Shown here in pieces: positions 26,732 to 35,529 of a DNA stretch of 64,000 bases. Source of the stretch: Sulfurimonas sp. HSL3-2 (GTDB lineage: Bacteria; Campylobacterota; Campylobacteria; Campylobacterales; Sulfurimonadaceae). The stretch spans positions 310,001 through 374,000 of the forward strand of contig NZ_CP147917.1 in the NCBI RefSeq assembly GCF_039645965.1. The letters are read 5' to 3'. The position numbers and the translations under genes were made by a program. The notes beneath the pieces are model-generated. The model saw only the letters and a program-made list of their open reading frames with translations, was not told the origin of the DNA and made no database searches. How positions within the stretch are numbered: position 1 is the stretch's first letter; every line of letters starts with the position of its first letter.

Positions 26732-27355
26732 ATGAAAAAACGCATATTAAGGGCACTCTCTTTAGTCATTGTACCTTTTGTGGGGATGCTGCTTATGCGC
26801 CTCGTATACCTCACAAACAGAAAGATATTTCACCTTCCTTCTCGCATACCGGAAGAACCTGTCGTTTTTGCCTTTTGGCACGGCGACCTGCTAATGCAGC
26901 CTTACTTGTACTTTCAGTTTCGTAAAACTCCAAAAGCAAACGTACTTATCAGTGATCATTTCGACGGTGCGCTTATCTCTAAGACGATGAAGTATTTTCA
27001 TCTTGGCACCATAGCCGGATCTACAAACCGCAATGCGGCAAGAGTTTTGAGACATGCGATCACGAGTCTTAAAGACGGGTATGATATCGGTATTACTCCT
27101 GATGGCCCTCAAGGGCCTCGTTATCATGTAAATGACGGAGTTGTCGTTATGGCACAGAGAACGGGAGCTAAAGTAATAGTGTATAATTGTAGACCCACAC
27201 GTTATTGGCAGCTAGGAAGCTGGGATAAGTTCGTCATACCAAAGCCGTTTGGAACATTGGAATTTTTTGCCAGTGAACCCATAGACATAAGTGCGATGGA
27301 TCTAGCCGATGCAAAAAAACTGATAAAAGAGAGGTTGATGGAGCATGCCCTATAG
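26732..27355 (+). CDS. DUF374 lysophospholipid-acyltransferase-like protein
   Basis: 207 residues. One N-terminal transmembrane helix (about 8-28). The motifs FWHGDLL (active-site His), LISDHFDGALIS, GSTNRNAARVLR and ITPDGPQGPRYHVNDGVVVMA match DUF374, a branch of the glycerophospholipid acyltransferase superfamily probably involved in lipid A or phospholipid acylation. It starts 4 bases after miaB and overlaps the next gene by 11 bases. Substrate unknown. Confidence 0.82.
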   Translation: MKKRILRALSLVIVPFVGMLLMRLVYLTNRKIFHLPSRIPEEPVVFAFWHGDLLMQPYLYFQFRKTPKANVLISDHFDGALISKTMKYFHLGTIAGSTNRNAARVLRHAITSLKDGYDIGITPDGPQGPRYHVNDGVVVMAQRTGAKVIVYNCRPTRYWQLGSWDKFVIPKPFGTLEFFASEPIDISAMDLADAKKLIKERLMEHAL

Positions 27356-27806
27356 ATATTTTTGGCTGATAGCCGGTTTTTTATTGATACTTATCATGGC
27401 GGTTTATCTGATCATAAATCCATCATATGAAAAATCTTTTGAAGCAAAATACTACTACCACATGGGTGATTATAAAAAGTCGCTTACTCTTTCCAAAGAA
27501 GCATTCGCCCTTAATGTCTACAATCGCATGGCTTCTACCATCATGGCACAATCTCAGATATCATTGCAGTATACAGAGTATATACGACAGGCAAGACAGT
27601 ATATGAAAGACATCGATAAGCTGGCACATCAAGATACATTGACCAGCGGCGATAAAGCGAAGATGAAATTGATGGCCGAGGTAGTCATTGACGGATATAT
27701 AAAACTCTCTCCTAGCGTTGTAACGGACAAAAAACTGGTTCAAGAAGCAGCTTATTATCATAACGAGTTTGTAAAACTTCATGAAAAAATCAGCTCTTCA
27801 ATATAA
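27345..27806 (+). CDS. Membrane-anchored protein with TPR-like helices, unknown function
   Basis: 153 residues: a single N-terminal transmembrane helix (about 6-24, WLIAGFLLILIMAVYLII), then a helical periplasmic part starting AKYYYHMGDYKKSLTLSKEAFALN, which looks like one TPR-type hairpin, followed by coiled segments. No known family recognised. It overlaps the acyltransferase gene (11 bases) and the recombinase gene (26 bases), so translation is coupled along the row. Confidence 0.65.
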   Translation: MPYRYFWLIAGFLLILIMAVYLIINPSYEKSFEAKYYYHMGDYKKSLTLSKEAFALNVYNRMASTIMAQSQISLQYTEYIRQARQYMKDIDKLAHQDTLTSGDKAKMKLMAEVVIDGYIKLSPSVVTDKKLVQEAAYYHNEFVKLHEKISSSI

Positions 27807-28626
27807 AAAGACCTTTCTAATTTATCTTGAAAAAGTCAGAGGCTACTCTGACCTCACTTTAAAAACCTATGATGAAGCTATCACTGAAGCATTAGACAGC
27901 ATAGAGATCGAAGAAAAACCGACGACGACACTTTTTAATCTTATGCCCTACCGCATAAAGATAGCCTCTCTCAAACAAAAGACAATAGCAAAAAAACTAA
28001 GTGCCATTCGTTCATTTACAGAGTATCTCAACACTCAGGGTGAGCATATAACTTTAAAAGCGGATGATAGTATAAAAGTCGCTAAGACACTTCCCAAACC
28101 GATACCTCATGAGCATATTATGGAAGCTTTGGAAAAAGCAGATAAAGAGGAGCGTTTGGCAGTGACTATGCTTTATACGCTAGGTCTTCGTATATCAGAA
28201 TTGGCAGGCTTAAAGGTTGCAGATATAGATACGGACTGGATACGTGTCGTAGGAAAGGGAAATAAACAAAGAGATATTCCGTTATTAGGAACGACTGGCA
28301 AGCTATTAAGAGAATATCTAGATGAGATGAGGCCAAAAAAATACCTTTTTGAGAAAAATAGCCGAAAATTAAGCGAAAATAGTTTAAGATATATCATTAC
28401 TAAGGTGTTTAAAAGAGTGGCTTTAAAAGTCACTCCCCATCAGTTACGTCACTCGTACGCGACGGTACTTTTAAATAATAATGCAAGAATAGCCGATGTT
28501 AGTGAACTTTTAGGCCACTCATCAATGGCAACGACACAAATATATACGAAGCTCGGAAGTGCGCTGAAGATGCAAAACTACAATAAAGCACATCCATTAT
28601 GCAAGGAGATAGATGATACTTTCTAA
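27781..28626 (+). CDS. Xer-type tyrosine recombinase
   Basis: 281 residues. An N-terminal SAM-like core-binding domain (1-100) is followed by the catalytic domain with all six expected residues: Arg137 (LGLRISEL), Lys159 (VGKGNKQRD), His220 and Arg223 (HQLRHSYA), His246 (LGHSS) and the nucleophile Tyr255 (QIYTKL). The size fits chromosome dimer resolution enzymes of the XerC/XerD/XerH group. Campylobacterota usually have one XerH acting on a difH site; whether this is it cannot be settled from one window. No phage or transposon genes surround it, so an integrase role is less likely. It overlaps both neighbours. Confidence 0.85.
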   Translation: MKKSALQYKKTFLIYLEKVRGYSDLTLKTYDEAITEALDSIEIEEKPTTTLFNLMPYRIKIASLKQKTIAKKLSAIRSFTEYLNTQGEHITLKADDSIKVAKTLPKPIPHEHIMEALEKADKEERLAVTMLYTLGLRISELAGLKVADIDTDWIRVVGKGNKQRDIPLLGTTGKLLREYLDEMRPKKYLFEKNSRKLSENSLRYIITKVFKRVALKVTPHQLRHSYATVLLNNNARIADVSELLGHSSMATTQIYTKLGSALKMQNYNKAHPLCKEIDDTF

Positions 28627-29638
28627 GATAATACAAAGTCTGTATTTAAAGATATATATTAGTATTATTGTATCAGATTCTAAAACCAATATTTGTGTAC
28701 ACAGCGTGCAAAACTCTAAAGTGAAAGACACTTATTTTGAGACGTTTAACGGCAGAGATGTATCTGAAGAGATGGTAAGCTATATACAGTCGTTTATAGA
28801 TGAGACACCTTTTTACTATATAGCTTTACTGGACTACTCGATAAGTCAGGGTGCGATGCCTTCATGTGATATGAATGAGTTTCCTAAGTACAGTGATCTT
28901 GAGACATCTCAGAGTATCTGTCATGATGACTGGAACAGTTTTACATCCAAAGTAGATATTATAAATTTTGAAAAAAAATATGCAGCTTTTGGATTGGATT
29001 TTATATTTTCACCATACACTGTTTTAAAGAACTTTTTTAAAGATAAAATAAACGGGCATGCCACGCTATTCATCTTAGTCCAAGAGGATTCGCTTATAGT
29101 CACTGTCTTTGAAAACTCCGTGTTAAAGTACTCAGAGTATGCCAATATGCGGACAGAACAGCTTGATGAGAGTCTGTCGATGATAGATGATAATAAAGAG
29201 GAACTGGACTTTGATCTTGATGACCAAAATTCTGTAAATCTCGAAGATATCGATATAGATGACGGATTTGGCGATATTGATGATCTGAATGATATCGAAG
29301 ACCTGGACTCGATAGACGACTTGGAAGATTTTACAGAGATAAAAGTCGAAGAGCCTGTAAGAGATATCAGCGGATTATTTGAATCTGATAACAGCAGTGT
29401 CGCCGGCTTTAATGAAGACTATAGACGTTTTAGTATCATTCAAAGTTCATTAAACCAGTACTATACAGATACAAAGTATGAAAATAAATTTATAGAATCA
29501 GCTTATATAGCGGCGGCGTGTAACGTTGAAAGCGATCTTAAAAACTATCTTGAAGAGGAACTGTTCTTAAAAGTATATGTTCGTCAAATGGATATCTGTC
29601 AAGAGGTTCTAGATCTGGCAGAAGGGGAAAAAGTATGA
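28613..29638 (+). CDS. PilM-like candidate, acidic-linker protein
   Basis: 341 residues; no certain family. The first ~180 residues have alternating strands and helices (IYISIIVSDSKTNICVHSV, FYYIALLDYS, FGLDFIFSPYTVL, ATLFILVQEDSLIVTVFEN) reminiscent of the actin-like/GspL-PilM fold. Residues about 190-250 are extremely acidic (DDLNDIEDLDSIDDLEDF), then a helical C-terminus. It is followed with four-base overlaps by two single-helix membrane proteins with PilN- and PilO-like features. By gene order and size the three look like a divergent PilM/N/O platform of a type IV pilus, type II secretion or DNA-uptake (Cts-like) machine. This is inference. Confidence 0.45.
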   Translation: MILSKIIQSLYLKIYISIIVSDSKTNICVHSVQNSKVKDTYFETFNGRDVSEEMVSYIQSFIDETPFYYIALLDYSISQGAMPSCDMNEFPKYSDLETSQSICHDDWNSFTSKVDIINFEKKYAAFGLDFIFSPYTVLKNFFKDKINGHATLFILVQEDSLIVTVFENSVLKYSEYANMRTEQLDESLSMIDDNKEELDFDLDDQNSVNLEDIDIDDGFGDIDDLNDIEDLDSIDDLEDFTEIKVEEPVRDISGLFESDNSSVAGFNEDYRRFSIIQSSLNQYYTDTKYENKFIESAYIAAACNVESDLKNYLEEELFLKVYVRQMDICQEVLDLAEGEKV

Positions 29639-30153
29639 CATACAGTTATATCAAACCTAGAGTCAAGAAAGTTGTTTCGACAGAATTGCAACTAGTACTT
29701 GTCTTCTTCAGCATATCGGCGATGATGCTGTTTTTAACATACGGTTTTTTGAAGTTAAAGATATATACGTTTGAACAAAGTATCATAAGGATCGAAGAGA
29801 AAAAAGTCGATCTCAACGACGCAATTTTGAAGATGCAAAATCAGATAAGCGTGATAGAGCAAGAGAGTGATAAGGCTGAGAAGATCACTACTGAGAACAG
29901 TGTTTTAAAAGAGAGTATAAAGAACCTGTTTGATCTAGTCCCTGACAGGATCACTCTTTCTCAAGTCGATCTTAGAAAAGATGCTCTTATTATCTACGGG
30001 ACTACACCAAGTAAAGAGGTATATGAGTTCTTGCTTCAAGCACCGTTGCGTTCGATTTTCAATACGACCTATACGAGTTTTTATCAGCTTGAGAATGGAT
30101 GGCTGAGTTTTGTTTCGACAAATAAGATAGATAACAAAGAGGTACTCAAGTGA
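29635..30153 (+). CDS. PilN-like membrane protein candidate
   Basis: 172 residues. Short cytoplasmic N-terminus, one transmembrane helix (about 18-42), a coiled-coil region (about 45-100, rich in Glu/Lys/Gln), and a small alpha/beta domain with VPDRITLSQVDLRKDALIIYG and SKEVYEFLLQAPLRSIF, the order found in PilN and GspL C-terminal parts. PilN pairs with PilO in the periplasm and with PilM in the cytoplasm. Overlaps its neighbours by four bases on each side, so the three genes should be made together. Confidence 0.5.
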   Translation: MTYSYIKPRVKKVVSTELQLVLVFFSISAMMLFLTYGFLKLKIYTFEQSIIRIEEKKVDLNDAILKMQNQISVIEQESDKAEKITTENSVLKESIKNLFDLVPDRITLSQVDLRKDALIIYGTTPSKEVYEFLLQAPLRSIFNTTYTSFYQLENGWLSFVSTNKIDNKEVLK

Positions 30154-30725
30154 AATCGTTTAAGTTGTCTCGTCAAAATCTGTATCTTCTTATTATCACA
30201 CTTTTTCTTCTGATATTTATACTGCTTTTTGCATTCGCTGTTTTAATCCCTGCAGGAAAAGATTACAGACAGGCAAGATCAGTCACAAACAAACATTCTA
30301 TAGAACTGAGTCAGTATCAGCAGTTAAGCGATGAGACATTTCAAGAGTTAAAATCGTTACAGGAAAAACATAGAAATGTTATAACTGCATTTGACAATCA
30401 GTTCAATCAAGAGAGATTTATCGCACAGAACAGAAGGTTTTTTCAAAATCTGCAGATCTCAAAAATGTCAAAATTAGATGAGAAACAGCCTTTTGACCTC
30501 TATGAAGTAAATGCGACCTCTAAGATCGATTCTCCTGTTGTCTTTTACAACTTTTTAGATAGTCTGAACAAGGGGAACTGGATCATAGGCGTAAACTTTC
30601 CTATCCACTTTAAAAGAGACGGCGAGCTTATAAACTCATCTTTTACGATGCGTGTCTACAACATAAGTGACGGTAGAAATGAATCAAACGTCACAAAAGA
30701 GACAAACGCTACAGTGACGCGATAG
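30150..30725 (+). CDS. PilO-like membrane protein candidate
   Basis: 191 residues. One strongly hydrophobic helix (about 11-33, YLLIITLFLLIFILLFAFAVL), then coiled coil (about 40-95), then a ferredoxin-like periplasmic domain (DSPVVFYNFLDSLNKGNWIIGVNFPIHF). This is the PilO/GspM plan. The 3' end overlaps the convergent tilS gene by 17 bases. No secretin (pilQ) or ATPase gene follows, so other components must be elsewhere. Confidence 0.5.
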   Translation: MKSFKLSRQNLYLLIITLFLLIFILLFAFAVLIPAGKDYRQARSVTNKHSIELSQYQQLSDETFQELKSLQEKHRNVITAFDNQFNQERFIAQNRRFFQNLQISKMSKLDEKQPFDLYEVNATSKIDSPVVFYNFLDSLNKGNWIIGVNFPIHFKRDGELINSSFTMRVYNISDGRNESNVTKETNATVTR

Positions 30726-31695
30726 TCTCCAATATCTCTTGATTTAAAAAAAGGTATGTTCTGAGTTTTGAGGGTACCTTTAAAACCCGACATCTCTCTT
30801 TGAACTCTTTATCCATGTTTACATGTAAGAAGTATGGTGCTATAAATATATGATCATCCGTTTTACAGACAGCATACTTTCTTGAGACCACGATTTCATC
30901 TGCGTGTTTCAGTTCGTCTCTGACATGAGAACTTATCATAATGCCAAGCTGCTTTAAAACCTTATCTATATGATAAATATCGCTTTTTAGATTGCTCGTG
31001 CGTCTGAAGTAATACAGCTCTTTTTGATGCAGGAGATCCACATCCTCAATAAGCTCATCAGTGTCGCTGTCGATATACTCAAAACTTTTAAGTACTCCCT
31101 CTTTATATTTTTGTAAAAGAGGCGTTACATAGAGGTGTCTAAACTCATTTCTTTTGATACTGAGGTCTTGATTTGTCTCATCTTCAAACCATCTTCTCGA
31201 GTTTGATTCAAGGTAGGCGATCAGTTCACTTTTTTCTACATGTAAAAGCGGACGGATGATACTGTAGTCCTCTTTTCTTGTGAAACTTTTGAGCGAGTTT
31301 AACTCTGCACATCCGGCTCCTTTGCTTAACTGCATCAAGAACCATTCAAGTCTGTCACCTAAATGGTGGGCTGTAAGAAGATTAGTATATCCATGCTCGT
31401 AGATAATCTCTTCAAAAAAATCATACCGCACTTTTCTGGCAGCTGCCTCAAAGTTTTGTTCGATCGATTCCGAGGTAAAGAGGTAGCAGTTCTTCTCATA
31501 CAAAAGAGCCAGCTCCTGCGCATAGGAGACCTCCGCTTTACTCTGCTCTCTAAGAGCATAATCGACGATGGCGATATCAAAAGGGATATTGTTTTCTAAA
31601 AGCAGGAAGAAAAGAGCGGTCGAATCTGCTCCTCCCGAGAAGGCAAGGAGGTTTTTACCTCTTTTTAAAAGTTCGATATCCGCTGTTTTTAGCAT
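30709..31695 (-). CDS. tilS: tRNA(Ile)-lysidine synthetase TilS
   Basis: 328 residues. TilS modifies C34 of tRNA-Ile(CAU) to lysidine so that it reads AUA. The ATP-pyrophosphatase loop is SGGADS (20-25), followed by the family blocks LTAHHLGDRLEWFLMQLSKG and RPLL...YLESNSRRWFEDETN. The C-terminal tRNA-binding domain is shorter than in E. coli, as in other Campylobacterota. The iterated palindrome occurs in it at 30819. It is 4 bases downstream of rimO on the same strand. Confidence 0.94.
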   Translation of the reverse strand: MLKTADIELLKRGKNLLAFSGGADSTALFFLLLENNIPFDIAIVDYALREQSKAEVSYAQELALLYEKNCYLFTSESIEQNFEAAARKVRYDFFEEIIYEHGYTNLLTAHHLGDRLEWFLMQLSKGAGCAELNSLKSFTRKEDYSIIRPLLHVEKSELIAYLESNSRRWFEDETNQDLSIKRNEFRHLYVTPLLQKYKEGVLKSFEYIDSDTDELIEDVDLLHQKELYYFRRTSNLKSDIYHIDKVLKQLGIMISSHVRDELKHADEIVVSRKYAVCKTDDHIFIAPYFLHVNMDKEFKERCRVLKVPSKLRTYLFLNQEILETIASL

Positions 31696-31699
31696 GACT

Positions 31700-33013
31700 T
31701 TAAGAGTTGTCTACCGTACATAGAAGTTTATTGCCGATAAGTTCGGTGATCTTAGCTTTGTAGATCTTACCAAGCTCTAAGTCTTCATCTACTTCTCTGT
31801 CGTTGACGTAGAGTTCACCATCGATATCTGGTGCCCATGCAAGCTCTTTGGCACTGAGTATAAACTCGCTCTCTTCGCTTTCGCCGTCGATCACGATATC
31901 GACAGTTTTACCGACCTCTTTTTCAAGACTCTTCATTTCACACTCTAAAGCGATCTGACCCAATATCTCAGCTCTTTTTTGAATAGTCTCTTTATCTATC
32001 TTCTCGCTCATATCATATGCAGGAGTCGTCTCTTCATCAGAGTAGCTAAATACGTTGATCCTATCAAATCCAAAAGATGCGGCAAACTCGCACATCTCGT
32101 CAAACATCTCTTGTGTCTCTCCCGGATGTCCTACGATAAAACTCGTTCTTAAAAAGGAGTTCGGGAGTGCTTTCATAGCATTGAGCAGCTCGATAGTCTT
32201 CTCTTTTCCAAAGCCGCGTTTCATCGTTTTGAGCATCTCATCGTTGATGTGCTGGATAGGCATATCGAAGTAGTTATGGAATATCTTTGACTTTCCGATG
32301 TTCTGGATCAGTTTGAGTGATGTCGTCGATGGGTAAAGATAGAGGATCCTCGCACTTTTTACTCCTTCGATAAGTTCGATCCTGTGGATCAAAAGAGAGA
32401 GTCCGTCGATCGTCTTTTGATCTCTCAGGTATGAACTGCTGTCTTGAGATACAAAGCTGAAATCGTAGTAGCCTTTTTTGACTAAAGACTCCACTTCTCT
32501 TACGACTGAGTCAAGTGAACGGGAGTTCAGTTTACCTTTAAACGAAGGGATCGCACAAAAGCTGCACTGTTGATTACACCCTTCTGAGAGTTTGATGTAA
32601 GCGTGGTACGTTGAGCCTGTTACGACACGTTCAGCACCGTCTATAAGGTAGACCTGCTCACTGAACTGAGATTTTTTATTTGCTAAAAGCTCATCTATCT
32701 TCTCGTAATCTCCTACACCCGTAAAGAGGTCGACTTCTGGCATATCTTTTGCCAGCTCCTCTTTATAACGTTCGCTTAGACATCCTGCCATAACAAGAAG
32801 TGAATCATCTTTTCTAGCATCGTGCAGATTTAAGACAGTGTTGATCGATTCCTCTTTTGCAGCGTCGATAAATCCACAGGTATTTACTATGATGACATCG
32901 GCATCCTCTTGAGAATCTGTCAGTTCATAGTTTTGAAGGCGCCCCATCATAACTTCGGTATCGACAAGGTTCTTTGTACATCCTAAAGATACGATATGTA
33001 GTTTTTTACTCAT
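31700..33013 (-). CDS. rimO: Ribosomal protein S12 methylthiotransferase RimO
   Basis: 437 residues. RimO methylthiolates the conserved Asp88 of ribosomal protein S12. N-terminal cluster cysteines Cys12, Cys46 and Cys78; radical SAM motif CNQQCSFC (146-153); C-terminal TRAM domain. The blocks SEGCNQQCSFCAIPSFKGKL and TSFIVGHPGET are RimO-specific and separate it from MiaB at 25427. It is followed by tilS with a 4-base gap. Confidence 0.96.
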   Translation of the reverse strand: MSKKLHIVSLGCTKNLVDTEVMMGRLQNYELTDSQEDADVIIVNTCGFIDAAKEESINTVLNLHDARKDDSLLVMAGCLSERYKEELAKDMPEVDLFTGVGDYEKIDELLANKKSQFSEQVYLIDGAERVVTGSTYHAYIKLSEGCNQQCSFCAIPSFKGKLNSRSLDSVVREVESLVKKGYYDFSFVSQDSSSYLRDQKTIDGLSLLIHRIELIEGVKSARILYLYPSTTSLKLIQNIGKSKIFHNYFDMPIQHINDEMLKTMKRGFGKEKTIELLNAMKALPNSFLRTSFIVGHPGETQEMFDEMCEFAASFGFDRINVFSYSDEETTPAYDMSEKIDKETIQKRAEILGQIALECEMKSLEKEVGKTVDIVIDGESEESEFILSAKELAWAPDIDGELYVNDREVDEDLELGKIYKAKITELIGNKLLCTVDNS

Positions 33014-33053
33014 TCATTTCACTTTTAATATATTTATGAAATTATATCCAATA

Positions 33054-33683
33054 TTAGATATTTCCCTTTAAGAAATGTAAAACACCCTCGAGAATAAACT
33101 TTACGGAGATCGATGCCAAGATGAGACCCATGATCCTTGTAGCGATGTTAAGTCCCGTACTTCCAAGACGCTTGCCGATGGGTTTAGAAAGTAGCAGAGT
33201 AGGCAGTATCAGCAGCCCTGAGACAGCGATGATGATACCAAGTGCCAGCTTATCGATGAGTGTGGGCATGGAAGATGAGAATAGGATCACGGTACTGATG
33301 GAACCGGGCCCTGCTAGAAGAGGGATGGCAAGAGGGACAACGGCAATATCCTCTTTTTCAACTGCTTCGCTTTGCTCATTTTCATTTGTCTTAACTGTCG
33401 GTGTTTTTGCTTGAAGCATATGGACTGACATTAGAAGTAGTAAAATTCCTCCGGCGATACGAAACGAGTCGATATCGATACCAAAAAAAGACAGAAGATA
33501 ATTACCGCCGTAGGCACTGATAAGCAAGATGAGTATAACGGCAGTGACAGTTCGTTTTATAGAACTTCTTTTTTGATGTGCCGACTGGTCTGCCGTGATC
33601 GCTAAAAATATCGGTATTACACCAAGAGGATTCATGATAGAGATTAATGTGATAAAAATATGGATAAATGATGTAAAGTCCAT
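33054..33683 (-). CDS. MarC/UPF0056-family membrane protein
   Basis: 209 residues with six predicted transmembrane helices. Family segments visible: SIMNPLGVIPIFLAIT near the N-terminus, FRIAGGILLLLMSVHML, and PLAIPLLAGPGSISTVILF in the middle, separated by a charged loop (NENEQSEAVEKED). The family is widespread and its function is still unclear; early claims of antibiotic export were not upheld. Divergent from msrQ. Confidence 0.88.
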   Translation of the reverse strand: MDFTSFIHIFITLISIMNPLGVIPIFLAITADQSAHQKRSSIKRTVTAVILILLISAYGGNYLLSFFGIDIDSFRIAGGILLLLMSVHMLQAKTPTVKTNENEQSEAVEKEDIAVVPLAIPLLAGPGSISTVILFSSSMPTLIDKLALGIIIAVSGLLILPTLLLSKPIGKRLGSTGLNIATRIMGLILASISVKFILEGVLHFLKGNI

Positions 33684-33734
33684 GCTTATTCCTGATTTGT
33701 ATTGTTTTAGATGTGCACTTAATCCATTATATCG

Positions 33735-33740
33735 TATAAT
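33735..33740 (+). promoter_or_regulatory. -10 element very close to msrQ start (possible leaderless mRNA)
   Basis: TATAAT at 33735-33740 is followed by TGCGCC and then ATG 33747. No ribosome-binding site is visible. The TATAATTGCG string matches that of the tRNA promoter at 10341. Confidence 0.5.
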
Positions 33741-33746
33741 TGCGCC

Positions 33747-34349
33747 ATGAGAACGATTATCTGGATTGCGGCTCTTATGCCGATTTTTTATATGTCATTT
33801 TGCTATTCCCTTGGTCTTGGGTGGCAGATGCCTGTCATTATAGCAAAGTTTTTAAACGGCTATCTGCATCTTCACATAGGCGGATATCCCGGAAATGTAG
33901 TCAAGTTTTTACAAGATACGACCGCAAAGACGGCGTTGAATCTGTTTATCTTGACGCTTGCACTCAAACCTCTTCACAGCTATCTGAAGTTTGATCTGCT
34001 CAAATACAAGAGACTTATCGGCCTATTCGGTTTTTTCTATGTCTTCTTACATGTAATAGTGTTTATATGGTTGAAACACCATTTCGATATGGGTGATGTC
34101 ACAAGAGCTGTAAGCCATCATCTTTACATCATATTCGGGCTTTTCGCATTTGCGATCATCTTGATGATGGCGATCACATCCATACCGTTCTTATATCGAA
34201 AGTTTCACTCTTGGCATAAACTTTTTTACATCGCTATGGTCTTTGTGATCCTGCACTTTCTTTTGGGACAAAAACATATCTCGTTTATAGATATCATCTA
34301 TGTAGCCGTGATCTCTGCACTTCTGGCACTCAAACTTCTAAAGCGCTAA
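33747..34349 (+). CDS. msrQ: Haem-binding membrane subunit MsrQ (YedZ family)
   Basis: 200 residues with five to six transmembrane helices. Conserved haem-ligand-type histidines are seen in KPLHSYLKFD, FLHVIVFIW and HSWHKLFYIAM. MsrQ passes quinol electrons to the periplasmic methionine-sulphoxide reductase MsrP. No msrP gene is adjacent; the next gene (4 bases on) is a cytoplasmic-type flavoprotein. A related ferric-reductase-like haem protein is the alternative. Confidence 0.82.
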   Translation: MRTIIWIAALMPIFYMSFCYSLGLGWQMPVIIAKFLNGYLHLHIGGYPGNVVKFLQDTTAKTALNLFILTLALKPLHSYLKFDLLKYKRLIGLFGFFYVFLHVIVFIWLKHHFDMGDVTRAVSHHLYIIFGLFAFAIILMMAITSIPFLYRKFHSWHKLFYIAMVFVILHFLLGQKHISFIDIIYVAVISALLALKLLKR

Positions 34350-34352
34350 GAG

Positions 34353-35510
34353 ATGTATGATGTCTTGATACTCGGTGCCGGAGCAAGCGGACTTATGTGT
34401 GCCAGCAGGCTTGCTGACGGTAAAGATTTAAAAGTCGGTGTCATAGATGCGAACCAGAGTGTCGGTGCAAAGATAAAGATATCCGGCGGCGGAAAGTGTA
34501 ATATCACAAATACAGAGGTCACTGAGAATAACTATCTCGGTGACGAGAACTTTGTATCTTCTATCCTGTCAAGCTTTACAAAAGATGATCTTTTGAAGTT
34601 TTTGGATGCAAACGCTTTAAAGCCTGTTATCCGAAAAAACCGTTACTACTTTTGCCAAAAAAGTTCTGACGAGATCATCTCCATCTTTAAAAGACTCTCA
34701 AAGAATGTCAGTTATCATCTTGGCGAGAACATCTTACATGTAGAGAAAAAAGACGATACCTTTTTCGTTAAAACTTCAAAAAAAACATACAGTGCAAAAA
34801 ACTTGGTCGTAGCGACGGGCGGAGTGAGTTATAAGACGCTGAGTGCCAGCGATATCGGACTTAAAATAGCTACGAATTTTGGACTCGGTGTCGTAGAGTT
34901 CTCTCCTGCACTTGTCGGGATGACGTTGCAAAAAGATCAGTTTTGGATGAAAGAACTCAGTGGAGTGAGTGCTGAGGTCGAGATAACGGTGGAGGGAAAA
35001 ACTCTGCGTGAAGATATGCTGTTCGCACATCGCGGCATAAGCGGTCCCGTGGTCTTAAGTGCTTCGCTTTACTGGAAAAAGGGGAGTATGTTCATCAACT
35101 TTTTACCGGATAAAGATATAAACAAGCTTATCAAAAACAGCAAAAAAAATATCTCAAGCGTGCTGAACCTTCCAAAACGTCTTTCAAAAGGGCTGCTTGA
35201 CGCCCTACATGTAGAGGACAAACCCTGCAATAAATTGACAAAAGAGGATATCAGCAACCTTCAAGATGTTCACAAGTATGCTTTTTCTCCTGCAGGGAAC
35301 TTCGGTTTCACAAAAGCCGAAGTGAGTCGCGGAGGAGTGAAGACGGATGAGCTGGATGTTCATTCAATGATGAGTAAGAAAGTAGAGGGTCTTTATTTCA
35401 TTGGCGAAGTCGTAGATGTCACCGGAGAGCTCGGCGGATACAACTTTCAATGGGCATTTAGCAGCGGTGTCGTTTGTTCTCGGTATATAAAAGGACGCTA
35501 TAATATCTAA
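34353..35510 (+). CDS. BaiN / HI0933-family NAD(P)/FAD-dependent oxidoreductase
   Basis: 385 residues. FAD-binding GAGASGLMCA (8-17), followed by the family-typical GAKIKISGGGKCNITN, FAHRGISGPVVL in the middle, and the C-terminal GVKTDELDVHSMMSKKVEGLYFIGEVVDVTGELGGYN segment. Members reduce varied substrates; no general substrate is agreed. It starts 4 bases after msrQ and ends 20 bases before the P-type ATPase gene, so all three may be one transcript. Confidence 0.88.
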   Translation: MYDVLILGAGASGLMCASRLADGKDLKVGVIDANQSVGAKIKISGGGKCNITNTEVTENNYLGDENFVSSILSSFTKDDLLKFLDANALKPVIRKNRYYFCQKSSDEIISIFKRLSKNVSYHLGENILHVEKKDDTFFVKTSKKTYSAKNLVVATGGVSYKTLSASDIGLKIATNFGLGVVEFSPALVGMTLQKDQFWMKELSGVSAEVEITVEGKTLREDMLFAHRGISGPVVLSASLYWKKGSMFINFLPDKDINKLIKNSKKNISSVLNLPKRLSKGLLDALHVEDKPCNKLTKEDISNLQDVHKYAFSPAGNFGFTKAEVSRGGVKTDELDVHSMMSKKVEGLYFIGEVVDVTGELGGYNFQWAFSSGVVCSRYIKGRYNI

Positions 35511-35529
35511 AACGCCTGAAGGATCTTTC

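Noticed and set aside
27781-28626. Prophage or integrative element integrase
   Set aside because: The recombinase is embedded in a row of overlapping core genes, and no phage or att-type repeats are seen.
29200-29340. Repeat array in the acidic part of the PilM-like gene
   Set aside because: The Asp/Glu-rich stretch is low complexity without a fixed repeat unit at DNA level.
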